A stretch of 64,000 nucleotides of DNA from Actinoplanes derwentensis (GTDB lineage: Bacteria; Actinomycetota; Actinomycetes; Mycobacteriales; Micromonosporaceae): positions 6,152,501 through 6,216,500 of the forward strand of contig NZ_LT629758.1 in the NCBI RefSeq assembly GCF_900104725.1, in the 5' to 3' direction. The notes under the pieces were generated by a model, which saw only the letters and a program-made list of their open reading frames with translations, was not told where the DNA came from and did no database searches. This document shows positions 40,314 to 49,164 of this stretch, one piece after another. The position numbers and the translations under genes are program-made. Numbering within the stretch: the first letter of the stretch is position 1; every line of letters starts with the position of its first letter.

Positions 40314-41078
40314 ATGGATCTGGTCGGTACCGTCACCGCCGCCGGCGTGACCACGATGACACTCGACAACCCCGCCAACCGCAACGCGCTCTCCACCGCG
40401 CTGCTCGAACAACTGCTCGGCGCCCTCGCCGCGGCCGCCGCCGATCCGGAGTGCCGGGTGGTGGTCCTCTCGCACACCGGCCCGGTCTTCTGCTCGGGCG
40501 TCGACCTGCAGGAGACGGCCGCCGCCGGGCCCGGTGACCGGCTGCCCGCCGAGATGCTGGCCGACGTGCTCGCGGTGCTCTGGGAGTACCCGAAACCGCT
40601 GGTGGCGCGGATCGGCGGCCCGGCCCGCGCCGGCGGCCTGGGCCTGATCGGGGCGGCCGACATCGCGGTCTGCACCCGGTCGGCCACGTTCGCCTTCACC
40701 GAGGTCCGGCTGGGGGTCATCCCGGCGGTGATCAGCGCCACCGTGTTGCCGCGCCTGGCACCCCGGGCGGCCGCCGACCTCTTCCTCACCGGTGACGTCT
40801 TCGCCGGGCCACGGGCCGAACAGATCGGCCTGGTCACTGCCGCCGTCGAGGAGGACCGGCTGGACGCCGTGGTGGCCGGCTACTGCGCGTCGCTTCTGCG
40901 CGGCGGTCCGCTCGCGCTCGCCGGGACCAAACAACTGCTTCGCCGTACGCCGGAGGCGTCGATCCGTGCCGACCTGGCGGATCTCGCGAACCGTTCGGCC
41001 GCACACTTCACGTCCGCCGAGGGGCGGGAGGGGGTGGCCGCGAGCCGGGAGAAGCGCGACCCCGGCTGGGTCGGATGA
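40314..41078 (+). CDS. Enoyl-CoA hydratase/isomerase family protein
   Basis: This 254-residue crotonase-fold protein has LDNPANRNALSTALLEQL, VVLSHTGPVFCSGVDLQE (first oxyanion strand) and RIGGPARAGGLGLIGAADIAV (second oxyanion loop). One expected catalytic Glu region appears as TFAFTEVRLGVIPAV. It likely hydrates or isomerises an acyl-CoA in fatty-acid or amino-acid breakdown. It stands alone, without other beta-oxidation genes, so the pathway is unclear. The ATG at 40314 has a leaderless promoter. Confidence 0.9.
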   Translation: MDLVGTVTAAGVTTMTLDNPANRNALSTALLEQLLGALAAAAADPECRVVVLSHTGPVFCSGVDLQETAAAGPGDRLPAEMLADVLAVLWEYPKPLVARIGGPARAGGLGLIGAADIAVCTRSATFAFTEVRLGVIPAVISATVLPRLAPRAAADLFLTGDVFAGPRAEQIGLVTAAVEEDRLDAVVAGYCASLLRGGPLALAGTKQLLRRTPEASIRADLADLANRSAAHFTSAEGREGVAASREKRDPGWVG

Positions 41079-41201
41079 TCTTCAGGCATGATGATCGTCT
41101 TGACTCGATTCGCCCGACGCAGTGACGCCAGGCGGTGAGCGCTCGTTGTCTAGGCTTGGCGTCCGCCGGTTCGCGGGAGGTGCCGGAAAGGGGAGGTGAG
41201 C

Positions 41202-42062
41202 ATGCGCAAACGGACGATCGCGGGTGTGCTCGCCCTGCTCGGCGTCGCCGCCGTGACCGGTGTGGTCGTGGTGATCGACAACCTGGCCGACAACATCCAA
41301 CTGCCCCGGCTCATCCCGGAGTGCACGGTCAGCGCCGACGGCACGGTGACCCTGGACACCGTCCAGATGGCCAACGCGGCGACCATCGCCGCGGTCGGGG
41401 TCCGGCGTGGTCTGCCCGAGCAGGCGATCGTGGTCGCCCTGGCCACCGCGTTCCAGGAGTCCAAGCTGGAGAACCTGGACGACGGTGACCGCGACTCGGT
41501 CGGCCTCTTCCAGCAGCGGCCCAGTCAGGGCTGGGGCACGTTCGAGCAGATCAAGGACCCGCGGTATTCGGCCGGCAGGTTCTACTCGGCCCTGAAGAAG
41601 GTCAAGGGCTGGGAGGAGATGCGGGTCACCGACGCCGCACAGCGGGTGCAGCGGTCGGCGTACCCGAACGCCTACGAGAAGTGGGCCGACGAGTCACGGG
41701 TGCTGGCCGCCGCTCTGACCGGGCGGGCCACCGGCGCGGTCGACTGCACCGTTCCGGACGCTCCGGCGATCCGTGGTGCCGAGGCAGCCGCCGCCCTGCT
41801 GACCAGTCTCAAGCTGGACTGGGGCAAGAAGCTTGGCGGTCAGGCCCGCAGCGCCGAGACCGCCGGGCTGACCGTCGCGGTGGCCAGCTCGGACACCGGC
41901 TGGCGCTTCGCGCACTGGCTGGTCTCGCACGCTTCCGCCACCGGTCTCGAACGGGTACGTTTCGGTGATCTCGAGTGGCACGCCCCGAAGGGGAAGTGGC
42001 TGCCGGTCACCGACGGCAGTGGTGGCAACCAGGCTCAGGTGGTCGCCGAGGTGTTCCATTGA
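41202..42062 (+). CDS. Membrane-anchored lysozyme-like peptidoglycan protein
   Basis: This 286-residue protein has a short basic start, one membrane helix (about 7-29, MRKRTIAGVLALLGVAAVTG) and an external domain. The segment VALATAFQESKLENLDDGDRDSVGLFQQRPSQGWGT, with Glu in FQES and Gln-rich GLFQQRPSQGWG, is typical of actinobacterial transglycosylase-like proteins that act on or bind cell-wall glycan. The C-terminal RFAHWLVSHASATGL-x-RVRFGDLEWHAPKG resembles a conserved extension of these proteins. The ATG at 41202 has GGGGAGG five bases upstream. Enzymatic activity is inferred only. Confidence 0.78.
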   Translation: MRKRTIAGVLALLGVAAVTGVVVVIDNLADNIQLPRLIPECTVSADGTVTLDTVQMANAATIAAVGVRRGLPEQAIVVALATAFQESKLENLDDGDRDSVGLFQQRPSQGWGTFEQIKDPRYSAGRFYSALKKVKGWEEMRVTDAAQRVQRSAYPNAYEKWADESRVLAAALTGRATGAVDCTVPDAPAIRGAEAAAALLTSLKLDWGKKLGGQARSAETAGLTVAVASSDTGWRFAHWLVSHASATGLERVRFGDLEWHAPKGKWLPVTDGSGGNQAQVVAEVFH

Positions 42063-42176
42063 GATTTCTCCGGAACTATCGGTGACTATCCGCAATGTCC
42101 ATCTTGCTCACCCACAAGTTGCGCTCTGTATATGTCTACATGGACAGTCCGCAACCCTCCTGGTACTAAGTAGGTC

Positions 42177-43808
42177 GTGCTGACGGCGATCGGATGGGCT
42201 CTACTGGGGGCGGTGAGCGTCGGCGCCATTCTCTACGGTGTGCGCCGCCACCGCCCGGCTCGGCGTGCCCCCTGGCTGCTGCTGGCCGGCTCGCTCGCAG
42301 CGCTGGCCGCCGGCGACGTGCTGTATGAGTCGGACCGTCTGCAGGCCCTCGCCGACACCATCTACCTGGTGATGTTCGCCCTGGTCGCGATGAGCCTGCA
42401 CCAGTTCACCCGGGGTGGCTCGCTGCTTGTCGACCGGGCCCGCCTGATCGACCTGATCGCCTTCGCCTGCGCCGCGATGCTCGTCGTCTGGGTCTTCGTG
42501 ATCGGCTCGGCGAGCAGATTCCAGACCGTCTCCCCCGCCGATGTGATCGGTGACCTGCTGCTGATCGTGGTCGCGATCCGGCTGCTCACCGCCGACCGGC
42601 GCAACATCGCGGCGGGCCTGCTGGTCACCGGCGGCCTGGCGATGCTCACCGGCGACGTCCTCTACCCGCTCACCCGGGAGAACCCGGTCACCGAGCTGGC
42701 GTTCGTGGCGCTCTACCTGATGTGGGGCGCGTCCGCGTTGCACCCGTCGATGGCCCGGCTCACCGAACCGCAGCCGGTCCAGCTGTCGCCGTGGCGGTTC
42801 CGCGACACCACCCTGCTCGCTCTCTCCGCAGCCACCCCGCCGCTGGTGCTGGTGATCGAGGCGCTCTCCGGGACGGTCCACAACGGTGTCGTGATCGCCG
42901 TCACCGGCGCGATCACCCTGCTGCTCACCATCACCCGGCTCGCCGACGCCGTCCAGCAGCACAGCCAGGCCCTCACCCGCGAACGTGCGCTGCGCGCGGC
43001 GAACACCGCCCTGGTCGCGGCCGCCGACCCACCGGCCGTCGAGGCAGCGGTCCGGGCCGCGGTCGCCCATCTACTGCCCGCCGGCGCGGTCGGCCGGGTC
43101 GTTCTCGCCACCGACGACGCCGCGCTCACCGCCGCTCTCGACAGCTCGGGAGTGCCCGCCGGGGCCGGTACCCGAAGCTGGTGGACCGGTGATCACACTC
43201 TCATCTGTCCACTGCGTCTGGAACCACTCGCCGTGGCCCGGCCCAGTGGCGGTGCCCTGGTCGTCGCCGGCCGCCGGGACGCGCTCATCGCCGGACGGGA
43301 CTCGCTCGAAGTGCTGGCCGGGGAGACCGCACTGGCCCTGGACCGGATCACCCTGGTCGAGGCGGTCGGCCGCCGGGACAGCGACCTCTACCTGCGGGCG
43401 GTCACCGGCAACACCGCCGAGATCATGGCAGTGGTCGACTCCGACCACCGGATCCGGTACGCCAGCCCCGGGCTGCGCCGTCTGGCCGGCGTCGAGGAGA
43501 TGCCCCCGCTCACCGCTTTCGACGAGCTGATCCACCCCGACGATCAAGAGGCGGTACGCCGGGCGCTGCGAGCCGAGGGCGACGGCAAGGTGTTCTGTGC
43601 CCTGCCCCGGCCGGACGGCACTCAAGTGCTGGCCGAGGTTCGCTATCGGGATCTGCGCGCCGACCGGCTCGTCCAGGGCCTGGTGGTGACCCTGCGGGTG
43701 GTCGGCAGCCGCAGCGACGTGGTCGAACCGGCACCGCATCACGAGCATCAGGGTGGACTGCCGGCCTGGGAGAACCGCCGCAGTGCCCAGCACAAGTTCC
43801 GGTACTGA
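42177..43808 (+). CDS. Membrane sensor with GAF- and PAS-like domains, apparently lacking its GGDEF/EAL output
   Basis: This 543-residue protein has about eight membrane helices (1-265), a coiled link (HSQALTRERALRAANTAL), a GAF-like domain (about 285-395) and a PAS-like domain (about 405-520, including AEIMAVVDSDHRIRYASPGLRRLAG). In Micromonosporaceae this N-terminal layout usually precedes GGDEF and EAL domains that make or cleave cyclic di-GMP. Here the reading frame ends with NRRSAQHKFRY at the point where a GGDEF domain would be expected to begin, and nothing resembling GGDEF follows. The start (GTG 42177) is approximate. It is terminated by a hairpin at 43843-43884. Confidence 0.75.
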   Translation: MLTAIGWALLGAVSVGAILYGVRRHRPARRAPWLLLAGSLAALAAGDVLYESDRLQALADTIYLVMFALVAMSLHQFTRGGSLLVDRARLIDLIAFACAAMLVVWVFVIGSASRFQTVSPADVIGDLLLIVVAIRLLTADRRNIAAGLLVTGGLAMLTGDVLYPLTRENPVTELAFVALYLMWGASALHPSMARLTEPQPVQLSPWRFRDTTLLALSAATPPLVLVIEALSGTVHNGVVIAVTGAITLLLTITRLADAVQQHSQALTRERALRAANTALVAAADPPAVEAAVRAAVAHLLPAGAVGRVVLATDDAALTAALDSSGVPAGAGTRSWWTGDHTLICPLRLEPLAVARPSGGALVVAGRRDALIAGRDSLEVLAGETALALDRITLVEAVGRRDSDLYLRAVTGNTAEIMAVVDSDHRIRYASPGLRRLAGVEEMPPLTAFDELIHPDDQEAVRRALRAEGDGKVFCALPRPDGTQVLAEVRYRDLRADRLVQGLVVTLRVVGSRSDVVEPAPHHEHQGGLPAWENRRSAQHKFRY

Positions 43809-43842
43809 AGTCCAGTGCTCTTCTCAAGAAAGCTTTCAGAAA

Positions 43843-43884
43843 CGCGAAATGCCGGCACCTCGTCGGGCCGGCATTCGCGTTTTT
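43843..43884 (+). terminator. Rho-independent terminator after the sensor gene
   Basis: CGCGAAATGCCGGC pairs with GCCGGCATTCGCG (one bulged A) around a ten-base loop, followed by TTTTT. It lies 35 bases after the stop and is the clearest intrinsic terminator in the window. Confidence 0.9.
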
Positions 43885-43926
43885 GAGTTGTCGAACCGCG
43901 GATCTTTTCGAGTTGTCGAACCGCGG
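43885..43926 (+). repeat. Direct repeat of 17 bp after the terminator
   Basis: GAGTTGTCGAACCGCGG occurs at 43885-43901 and again at 43910-43926, 25 bp apart, between the terminator and the end of the GlsB gene. Confidence 0.8.
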
Positions 43927-43927
43927 G

Positions 43928-44209
43928 TCAGCGGGTCAGACGGCGACGGCTGCCGACGCCGGCGACCAGGGCGACACCGATGGCGGCCAGAACGACCTGG
44001 AACGCGAACTCGATCCAGTCGAAACCGGCGGTGTCGGCGACACCGGCGGCGCGGGCGATGACCGTGCCCAGCAGCGCGGCGACGACACCGACGACCATGG
44101 TCAGCCACAGCGGGATGTTCTGCTTGCCGGGTACCACGAGCCGGCCGAGAGCGCCGATGACGAGGCCGACGATCAGGGCCACGATGATTCCGGTGAGCGT
44201 GAACTCCAT
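43928..44209 (-). CDS. GlsB/YeaQ/YmgE family stress-response membrane protein
   Basis: This 93-residue membrane protein has three hydrophobic helices: MEFTLTGIIVALIVGLVIGALGRLVVPG, LTMVVGVVAALLGTVIARAAG and FAFQVVLAAIGVALVAGVG. The GALGRLVVPGKQ and GVVAALLG motifs are diagnostic of the transglycosylase-associated-protein family linked to general stress. The role is unknown. The ATG at 44209 has AGGAGGACC upstream. It ends just before the direct repeats at 43885-43926. Confidence 0.88.
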   Translation of the reverse strand: MEFTLTGIIVALIVGLVIGALGRLVVPGKQNIPLWLTMVVGVVAALLGTVIARAAGVADTAGFDWIEFAFQVVLAAIGVALVAGVGSRRRLTR

Positions 44210-44291
44210 GGGGTCCTCCTCGGGGGGTGGAGCTTATTGGTTGCGTCCGTCGAGCACCTCAATTCCCGACCCCCCGACGAATCAAACCGCC

Positions 44292-46172
44292 CTATTTTTT
44301 TGTCGCCCCCTTGGCGTCCGCGGAGTCAGAAGTGGAGAGCGCGGCGATGAAGGCCTCCTGGGGGACCTCCACCCGGCCGACCATCTTCATCCGCTTCTTG
44401 CCTTCCTTCTGCTTCTCCAGCAGCTTCCGCTTGCGGCTGATGTCACCGCCGTAACACTTCGCGAGCACGTCCTTGCGGATGGCACGGATCGTCTCGCGGG
44501 CGATGATCCGGGAGCCGATGGCCGCCTGGATCGGCACCTCGAACTGCTGGCGCGGAATGAGTTTCTGCAGCTTGGCGGCGATGCTGGTGCCGTAGGCGTA
44601 CGCCTTGTCCTTGTGCACGATCGCACTGAACGCGTCCACCGGCTCACCGTGCAGCAGGATGTCCACTTTCACCAGGTCGGCGGCCTGCTCACCGGAGGGC
44701 TCGTAGTCGAGTGACGCGTAGCCCTTGGTCTTGCTCTTCAACTGGTCGAAGAAGTCGAAGATGATCTCGGCGAGCGGGAGCATGTAGCGCAGCTCCACCC
44801 GTTCGGAGGACAGGTACTCCATGCCGAGCAGGTTGCCGCGACGGCTCTGGCACAGCTCCATGACGGCGCCCACGTACTCGTTCGGCACCAGGACCGTCGC
44901 TCGTACGACCGGCTCGTGGATCTCCGCGATCTTGCCCTCGGGGAACTCGCTCGGGTTCGTGACGATCGACTCTTTCGCGTCCTCGGTGAACACCTGGTAG
45001 ACCACGTTCGGCGCGGTGGAGATCAGGTCGAGGTTGAACTCGCGCTCCAGCCGCTCGCCGATGATCTCCAGGTGCAGCAGGCCCAGGTAACCGACCCGGA
45101 ACCCGAAACCGAGCGCCGCCGACGTCTCCGGCTCGTAAGTGAGCGCGGCGTCGTTCAGCTTCAGCTTGTCGAGGGCGTCACGCAGCGCCGGGTAGTCCGA
45201 GCCGTCGATCGGGTACAGACCCGAGTAGACCATCGGCCTCGGCTCCTTGTAACCGCCGAGCGCGTCCTTGGCCGGGCGGAGACTGCCGGTGATGGTGTCG
45301 CCGACCTTCGACTGGCGGACGTCCTTCACACCGGTGATCAGGTAACCGACCTCGCCGACACCGAGGGCGCCGGCTTTCTCCATCTCCGGCGAGACGACAC
45401 CGATCTCCAGCAGCTCGTGCACCGCGCCGGTGGACATCATCTTGATCTTGTCGCGTGCGCTGATCCGGCCGTCGATCACCCGCACGTAGGTGACGACGCC
45501 GCGATAGACGTCGTACACCGAGTCGAAGATCATCGCTCGGGCCGGGGCCTCCGCGTCGCCGACCGGCGCCACGAACTGCCGGACGATCTCGTCCAGCAGG
45601 TGATCGACGCCGACGCCGGTCTTGCCGGACACCCGCAGCACGTCGGACGGCTCACAGCCGATCAGCTTGGCCAGCTCCTCAGCGTACTTCTCCGGCTGCG
45701 CCGCCGGCAGGTCGATCTTGTTGAGCACCGGGATGATGCGGAGGTCGTTCTCCATCGCCAGGTACAGGTTGGCGAGAGTCTGCGCCTCGATCCCCTGCGC
45801 GGCGTCCACCAGCAGGACCGCACCCTCACAGGCCGCCAGACTGCGGGAGACCTCATAGGTGAAGTCGACGTGCCCCGGGGTGTCGATCATGTTGAGGACG
45901 GCGGTCTCACCCTGCTTGCCGCCCTCACGGACCGTCCAGGGCATCCGCACGGCCTGCGACTTGATGGTGATGCCGCGCTCGCGTTCGATGTCCATCCGGT
46001 CGAGGTACTGCGCGCGCATCTGGCGCGGGTCGACCACCCCGGTGATCTGCAACATCCGGTCGGCCAGCGTCGACTTGCCGTGGTCGATGTGGGCGATGAT
46101 GCAGAAGTTGCGGATGCGGCTGGGATCGGTCGATCCGATCACGTTCACGCCGGGGTCGAGCGGTCCAGGCAC
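44292..46172 (-). CDS. lepA: Elongation factor 4 (LepA)
   Basis: This 626-residue ribosome-associated GTPase can back-translocate or aid initiation and stress recovery. It has G1 [10 protein letters not shown]3 DTPGHVDF, G4 NKIDLPAA, and the LepA-specific C-terminal domain ([60 protein letters not shown]). Length and domains are normal. The start is a GTG at 46172 ([13 protein letters not shown]). Transcribed leftward; hemW lies further downstream with five unrelated genes in between, a break in the usual lepA-hemW adjacency. Confidence 0.97.
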   Translation of the reverse strand: MPGPLDPGVNVIGSTDPSRIRNFCIIAHIDHGKSTLADRMLQITGVVDPRQMRAQYLDRMDIERERGITIKSQAVRMPWTVREGGKQGETAVLNMIDTPGHVDFTYEVSRSLAACEGAVLLVDAAQGIEAQTLANLYLAMENDLRIIPVLNKIDLPAAQPEKYAEELAKLIGCEPSDVLRVSGKTGVGVDHLLDEIVRQFVAPVGDAEAPARAMIFDSVYDVYRGVVTYVRVIDGRISARDKIKMMSTGAVHELLEIGVVSPEMEKAGALGVGEVGYLITGVKDVRQSKVGDTITGSLRPAKDALGGYKEPRPMVYSGLYPIDGSDYPALRDALDKLKLNDAALTYEPETSAALGFGFRVGYLGLLHLEIIGERLEREFNLDLISTAPNVVYQVFTEDAKESIVTNPSEFPEGKIAEIHEPVVRATVLVPNEYVGAVMELCQSRRGNLLGMEYLSSERVELRYMLPLAEIIFDFFDQLKSKTKGYASLDYEPSGEQAADLVKVDILLHGEPVDAFSAIVHKDKAYAYGTSIAAKLQKLIPRQQFEVPIQAAIGSRIIARETIRAIRKDVLAKCYGGDISRKRKLLEKQKEGKKRMKMVGRVEVPQEAFIAALSTSDSADAKGATKK

Positions 46173-46383
46173 GGTTTTCCGTTCTTCTCGGGCTGGGCTA
46201 GCGCGGTCTGATCCCCCAGCGGCCCTCCGCTTCCGGCCTCTTCACTCGGCCGTCGGGCTGCTGGGTGACACCGGCACCGGGCCGGCGTCACCTATCGTCC
46301 CACGTCCGCGAGGGAAGCTCCGATCACACCCGTTCACGCGGCCCCGAACTGTGCCTCCCCCACGGTCCCGGCTCAGACCGCGC

Positions 46384-46917
46384 TCACATCGGGGGCTCCA
46401 GGAACAGGGCGGACAGCTTGGGCAGACGGCGGCGCATCTCGTCCTCGTTGTCGAAATCCCACAGGTCGGCCACCTCGGGCCTGGTCCGTGGTCGCGCGCC
46501 GGACGGCAGCGGCGACCCGGTGGCCTGCTGATAAGCCCGCTCCGCGATCCCGAGCACCTCCTCGGCCTCGAAGACCGCGCCGGTGTCGGCGGCCTCCTTG
46601 ATCACGGCCACGTTGGCGAGCACATCGGGTTTCTGCACGGCGGCGGCCACCGCCTTGCGCCCGTGCGCGATCAGCCAGCCCCGGAACGCGTCGAACCCGG
46701 CCTCGTCGGCACCACTGTTGATCAGATAGGCCGCGGCCCACAGATCCTCCGTGCCGGAGGCGACCATCACCTTCTCCAGGTGCAGGCCCCAGGCGACGAT
46801 CTCCTCGGGGTCGACGGCGGCCAGCTCGGCGACGGCACGCTCGGCCACCTCGGCGGGGGAAGCCGGCCGGTCGGCGGTGGCACGGTCGATGACCGCCCAG
46901 AAATCGTCGGTTCGCAT
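46384..46917 (-). CDS. DUF4240-domain protein
   Basis: This 177-residue protein starts MRTDDFWAVIDRATADRPASPAEVAERAV and has the DUF4240 pattern: W followed by a helix with (D/E)-x-x-x-W-x-L, AAYLINSGADEAGFDAFRGWLIAHG, and the closing LWDFDNEDEMRRRLPKLSALF. Members are often found near toxins, immunity proteins or polymorphic loci in actinobacteria, but none lies beside it here. Function is unknown. It is divergent from the phosphotransferase-like gene, and both have a CAGGAT box six bases before their ATG. Confidence 0.82.
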   Translation of the reverse strand: MRTDDFWAVIDRATADRPASPAEVAERAVAELAAVDPEEIVAWGLHLEKVMVASGTEDLWAAAYLINSGADEAGFDAFRGWLIAHGRKAVAAAVQKPDVLANVAVIKEAADTGAVFEAEEVLGIAERAYQQATGSPLPSGARPRTRPEVADLWDFDNEDEMRRRLPKLSALFLEPPM

Positions 46918-46970
46918 GCTGCGATCCTGCCAGTGCGGTACGACAATTCCACGGACGGCAGGATGGAGAC

Positions 46971-47981
46971 ATGCGGCCGATCACTCTGCCCGACGTTTCG
47001 TACGATGCGACCGCCGTACGACCGTCATGGTCTGACCTGCCGGAAACCGTGCGTGAATCGATCACCGCGCGCCTCGGCTCTCCGGTGTCCGTCGCGCGCA
47101 GCGCCGGTGGCGGTTTCACCCGGGCCTTCGCCGCGCTGCTGGATACCGAGGCCGGGACCAGGGCATTCGTGAAGGCGGCGCCGTTGAACGACCCGACGTC
47201 GCAGTGGTACGCCCGGGAGGCAGCCCTCACCGCCGCCCTCCCTCACGAGGTGACCGCCGCCCGCCCACTCTGGACTCTGACCGAATCTGACTATTTCGTG
47301 CTCGCCCTGGAACCGGTCGACGGCCGGATCCCGGAACTCCCCTGGACCCAGGCCGACCTGGACACCACGCTGCGCGCCTGGTCGGCGGCGGCGACCGCGC
47401 TCGCCTATCCGCCGCCCCGGCTCCTGGAGATCGGCATGCCCACGCTGCCGGACATCCTGCGTGCGGAGATGAGCTGGTGGTCACTGATCGCCCGGAAACG
47501 CGAGCCGATGCCCGGCCCGGCGACCCGGACGATCGCCCCGCAGCGCCTCACCGAACTGGCGCGCTTGGAACGAGCCCTGCCCGCGCTGGCCGCCGGTGAC
47601 GGCATGTGCCACGGCGATCTGCGGGTCGACAACGTACTGATCGACTCCGGCGGCCGGGCCTGGATCTGTGACTGGACCTGGCCGTGCCTGGGCGCGCCCT
47701 GGTTCGACACGGTCACGCTGCTGGTCAGCGCCTATGCCAGTGGTCTGAACACCGATGCGGTGCTGCGGGCCTGGGGCGCTCCCGACGAGGGGGTCGATGG
47801 GGCGCTGGCGGCGCTGGCCGGGTACTGGCTGGGCCGAGCCGGTGGCAGCCCGAGCAGCGCGTCTCCGCACAGCCGTCAGCACCAGCGGTTCAGCGGCGAA
47901 CAGGCACTCGCCTGGCTCGCCGAACGCCGCGGCTGGACCGGCGCTCCCGCTCCGGAGAAGCGGCGCTGGCTACGTCGCTGA
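46971..47981 (+). CDS. Aminoglycoside phosphotransferase-family kinase
   Basis: This 336-residue protein-kinase-fold phosphotransferase has the catalytic loop MCHGDLRVDNVLI (HGD-x4-N), the metal-binding CDWTW and a conserved Lys in AFVKAA. The N-lobe G-loop is GGGFTRAFAA. Homologues phosphorylate aminoglycosides or unrelated small molecules. Nothing here specifies antibiotic resistance, and many actinobacterial members are metabolic. It is preceded by the box CAGGAT and lies head-to-head with the DUF4240 gene. The rpsT promoter begins about 12 bp after its stop. Confidence 0.85.
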   Translation: MRPITLPDVSYDATAVRPSWSDLPETVRESITARLGSPVSVARSAGGGFTRAFAALLDTEAGTRAFVKAAPLNDPTSQWYAREAALTAALPHEVTAARPLWTLTESDYFVLALEPVDGRIPELPWTQADLDTTLRAWSAAATALAYPPPRLLEIGMPTLPDILRAEMSWWSLIARKREPMPGPATRTIAPQRLTELARLERALPALAAGDGMCHGDLRVDNVLIDSGGRAWICDWTWPCLGAPWFDTVTLLVSAYASGLNTDAVLRAWGAPDEGVDGALAALAGYWLGRAGGSPSSASPHSRQHQRFSGEQALAWLAERRGWTGAPAPEKRRWLRR

Positions 47982-47992
47982 TCCCAGCCGTT

Positions 47993-48021
47993 TTGGCGGC
48001 TCGGAGGCGTGCTGGTAGTCT
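47993..48021 (+). promoter_or_regulatory. Candidate promoter of rpsT
   Basis: A -35 like TTGGCG (47993-47998), 17 bases, then TAGTCT (48016-48021). A start near 48028 would give a leader of about 128 nt, which contains a 15-bp tandem duplication. Confidence 0.45.
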
Positions 48022-48045
48022 GATTCCTCGCGTGTGGTGACACGC

Positions 48046-48075
48046 TGTTGTTTCGTGCACTGCTGTTTCGTGCAC
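48046..48075 (+). repeat. 15-bp tandem duplication in the rpsT leader
   Basis: TGTTGTTTCGTGCAC (48046-48060) is immediately followed by TGCTGTTTCGTGCAC (48061-48075), differing at one base. It lies about 80 bp before the rpsT start, inside the likely untranslated leader. Confidence 0.8.
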
Positions 48076-48155
48076 CGGCCTCGCCGGGTGAAACAGCCGC
48101 GCTGTGACCACTCGTTTGGACCATTTTTCCGAACTAGTCAGGACAAGGCTGTCGC

Positions 48156-48422
48156 GTGGCGAACATCAAGTCCCAGATCAAGCGCAACCGGCAGAACGAG
48201 AAGGCCCGTCTGCGCAACAAGTCGGTCAAGTCTTCGCTGAAGACCGTGATCCGCAAGCTGCACGAGGCGAGTGACTCGGGCAACGTCGAGTCGGCCACCG
48301 CGCTGCTGCGTGACGCCTCGCGTAAGCTGGACAAGGCTGTCAGCAAGGGCGTCATCCACAAGAACCAGGCGGCCAACCGCAAGTCGGCCATCGCCAAGAA
48401 GATCGCCTCGCTGTCCGCCTGA
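48156..48422 (+). CDS. rpsT: 30S ribosomal protein S20
   Basis: This 88-residue small-subunit protein has the usual S20 sequence [71 protein letters not shown]. It starts at a GTG (48156). S20 binds 16S rRNA early in assembly. The leader is likely long and may carry regulation, as S20 is autoregulated in other bacteria. It lies between holA and lepA, the usual place. A GC-rich hairpin (48443-48463) follows it. Confidence 0.97.
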   Translation: MANIKSQIKRNRQNEKARLRNKSVKSSLKTVIRKLHEASDSGNVESATALLRDASRKLDKAVSKGVIHKNQAANRKSAIAKKIASLSA

Positions 48423-48442
48423 TCCTCGTCGGATCAGATCGG

Positions 48443-48463
48443 CCGCCGCATCGATGCGGGCGG
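48443..48463 (+). terminator. GC-rich hairpin after rpsT
   Basis: CCGCC-GCATCGATGC-GGGCGG is an almost perfect palindrome located 21 bases after the rpsT stop. There is no T-run, so its role as terminator is probable but not certain. Confidence 0.5.
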
Positions 48464-48557
48464 TGATCTCAGCCCGCCCGTAACGGTGGGCAGCAACATC
48501 GAACCGGGCACCGCCGGACCTTCACGGTCCATTGCGGTGCCCGGTAGCTTTTCCCTC

Positions 48558-48684
48558 CCCGTACGAAACCCAGGCACGCCCTGCCCGTACGAAGACCAAA
48601 AACGCCCGCCCGTACGAGCCTCAGCACGCCCTGCCCGTACGAAGCCTCAGCGTGCCCCGCCTGCGCGAAAGCCAAGGGCGCCCG
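48558..48684 (+). repeat. 25-26 bp tandem repeat array after rpsT
   Basis: Five units start at 48558, 48584, 48609, 48634 and 48659. Each opens with CCCGTACGAA or a close variant and ends with CGCCC(T/C)G. The last copy is diverged. Confidence 0.85.
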
Positions 48685-48892
48685 GCTTTCGCGGACCGCC
48701 CCGGGCCTTCAAAGCCCCGCCGGTGACCGCCGACGCGAACCGCCAGCCCACGGCTCGCGGGGACCGCCTCCACCGGATGCAGGTCGAACGTCAAGGCGAA
48801 CCACCCACCCACGCTCGCCGACTCCCGCCACGAGATCACCCGCCCGGTCCAGCAGGTGCCCGTCCCGCGACCAGGACGCGAAGCCCATCTGT

Positions 48893-48931
48893 GTGGTGAC
48901 TTCGGGCGCGATCCGCACCACAGATCACCAC
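48893..48931. repeat. 39-bp nested palindrome, copy D
   Basis: Outer arms GTGGTGAC / ATCACCAC, inner part GGCGCGA ... CCGCACC with two mismatches. It is preceded by GCCCATCTGT, which also precedes copy E. Confidence 0.82.
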
Positions 48932-48953
48932 ACTATTGGCGGCGCCCATCTGT

Positions 48954-48992
48954 GTGGTTACTTCAGGCGCGATCCGCACCACAAGTCACCAC
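48954..48992. repeat. 39-bp nested palindrome, copy E
   Basis: Same length and central sequence as copy D, with outer arms GTGGTTAC / GTCACCAC. Its start is 61 bp after that of copy D. Confidence 0.82.
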
Positions 48993-49013
48993 GCCATCGA
49001 CAGCGCCCATCGC

Positions 49014-49052
49014 GTGGTGACTTCGGGCGCGATCTGAACCGTAGGTGACCAG
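49014..49052. repeat. 39-bp palindrome, copy F (degenerate right arm)
   Basis: The left half GTGGTGACTTCGGGCGCGAT matches copy D exactly; the right half is diverged (GGTGACCAG). It starts 60 bp after copy E. Confidence 0.7.
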
Positions 49053-49164
49053 GCAGCCAGGACCACGAGACGTCTCTGGTCTCGCCAGGCGGCTGGTGTT
49101 TCGCCAGGCGGCTGGTCTACCTGAACATGCAGCAGCGGGCCTCAGACCGGCAGCAACCTACTGG

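Larger units (their letters stand above)
48423..49164. other. 742-bp gap between rpsT and the gene after holA
   Basis: The gap holds the rpsT hairpin, a 25-bp repeat array (48558-48684) and three 39-bp palindromes (48893-49052). Between the two arrays, about 48690-48890 reads on the minus strand as protein-like pieces in two frames (SWSRDGHLLDRAGDLV in one, GWFALTFDLHPVEAV in the next), suggesting remains of a broken gene. I see no intact gene. Confidence 0.55.

Noticed and set aside
46971..47981. Aminoglycoside resistance gene
   Set aside because: Only the kinase fold is supported; no resistance context or mobile element is present.
48486..48899. Short plus-strand frame after rpsT
   Set aside because: It consists mostly of the 25-bp repeats and shows no protein family pattern.
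48893..49052. CRISPR-like array: 39-bp repeats with 22-bp spacers
   Set aside because: Only three copies, repeats differ by several bases, spacers are partly alike and too short, and no cas gene is in the window.
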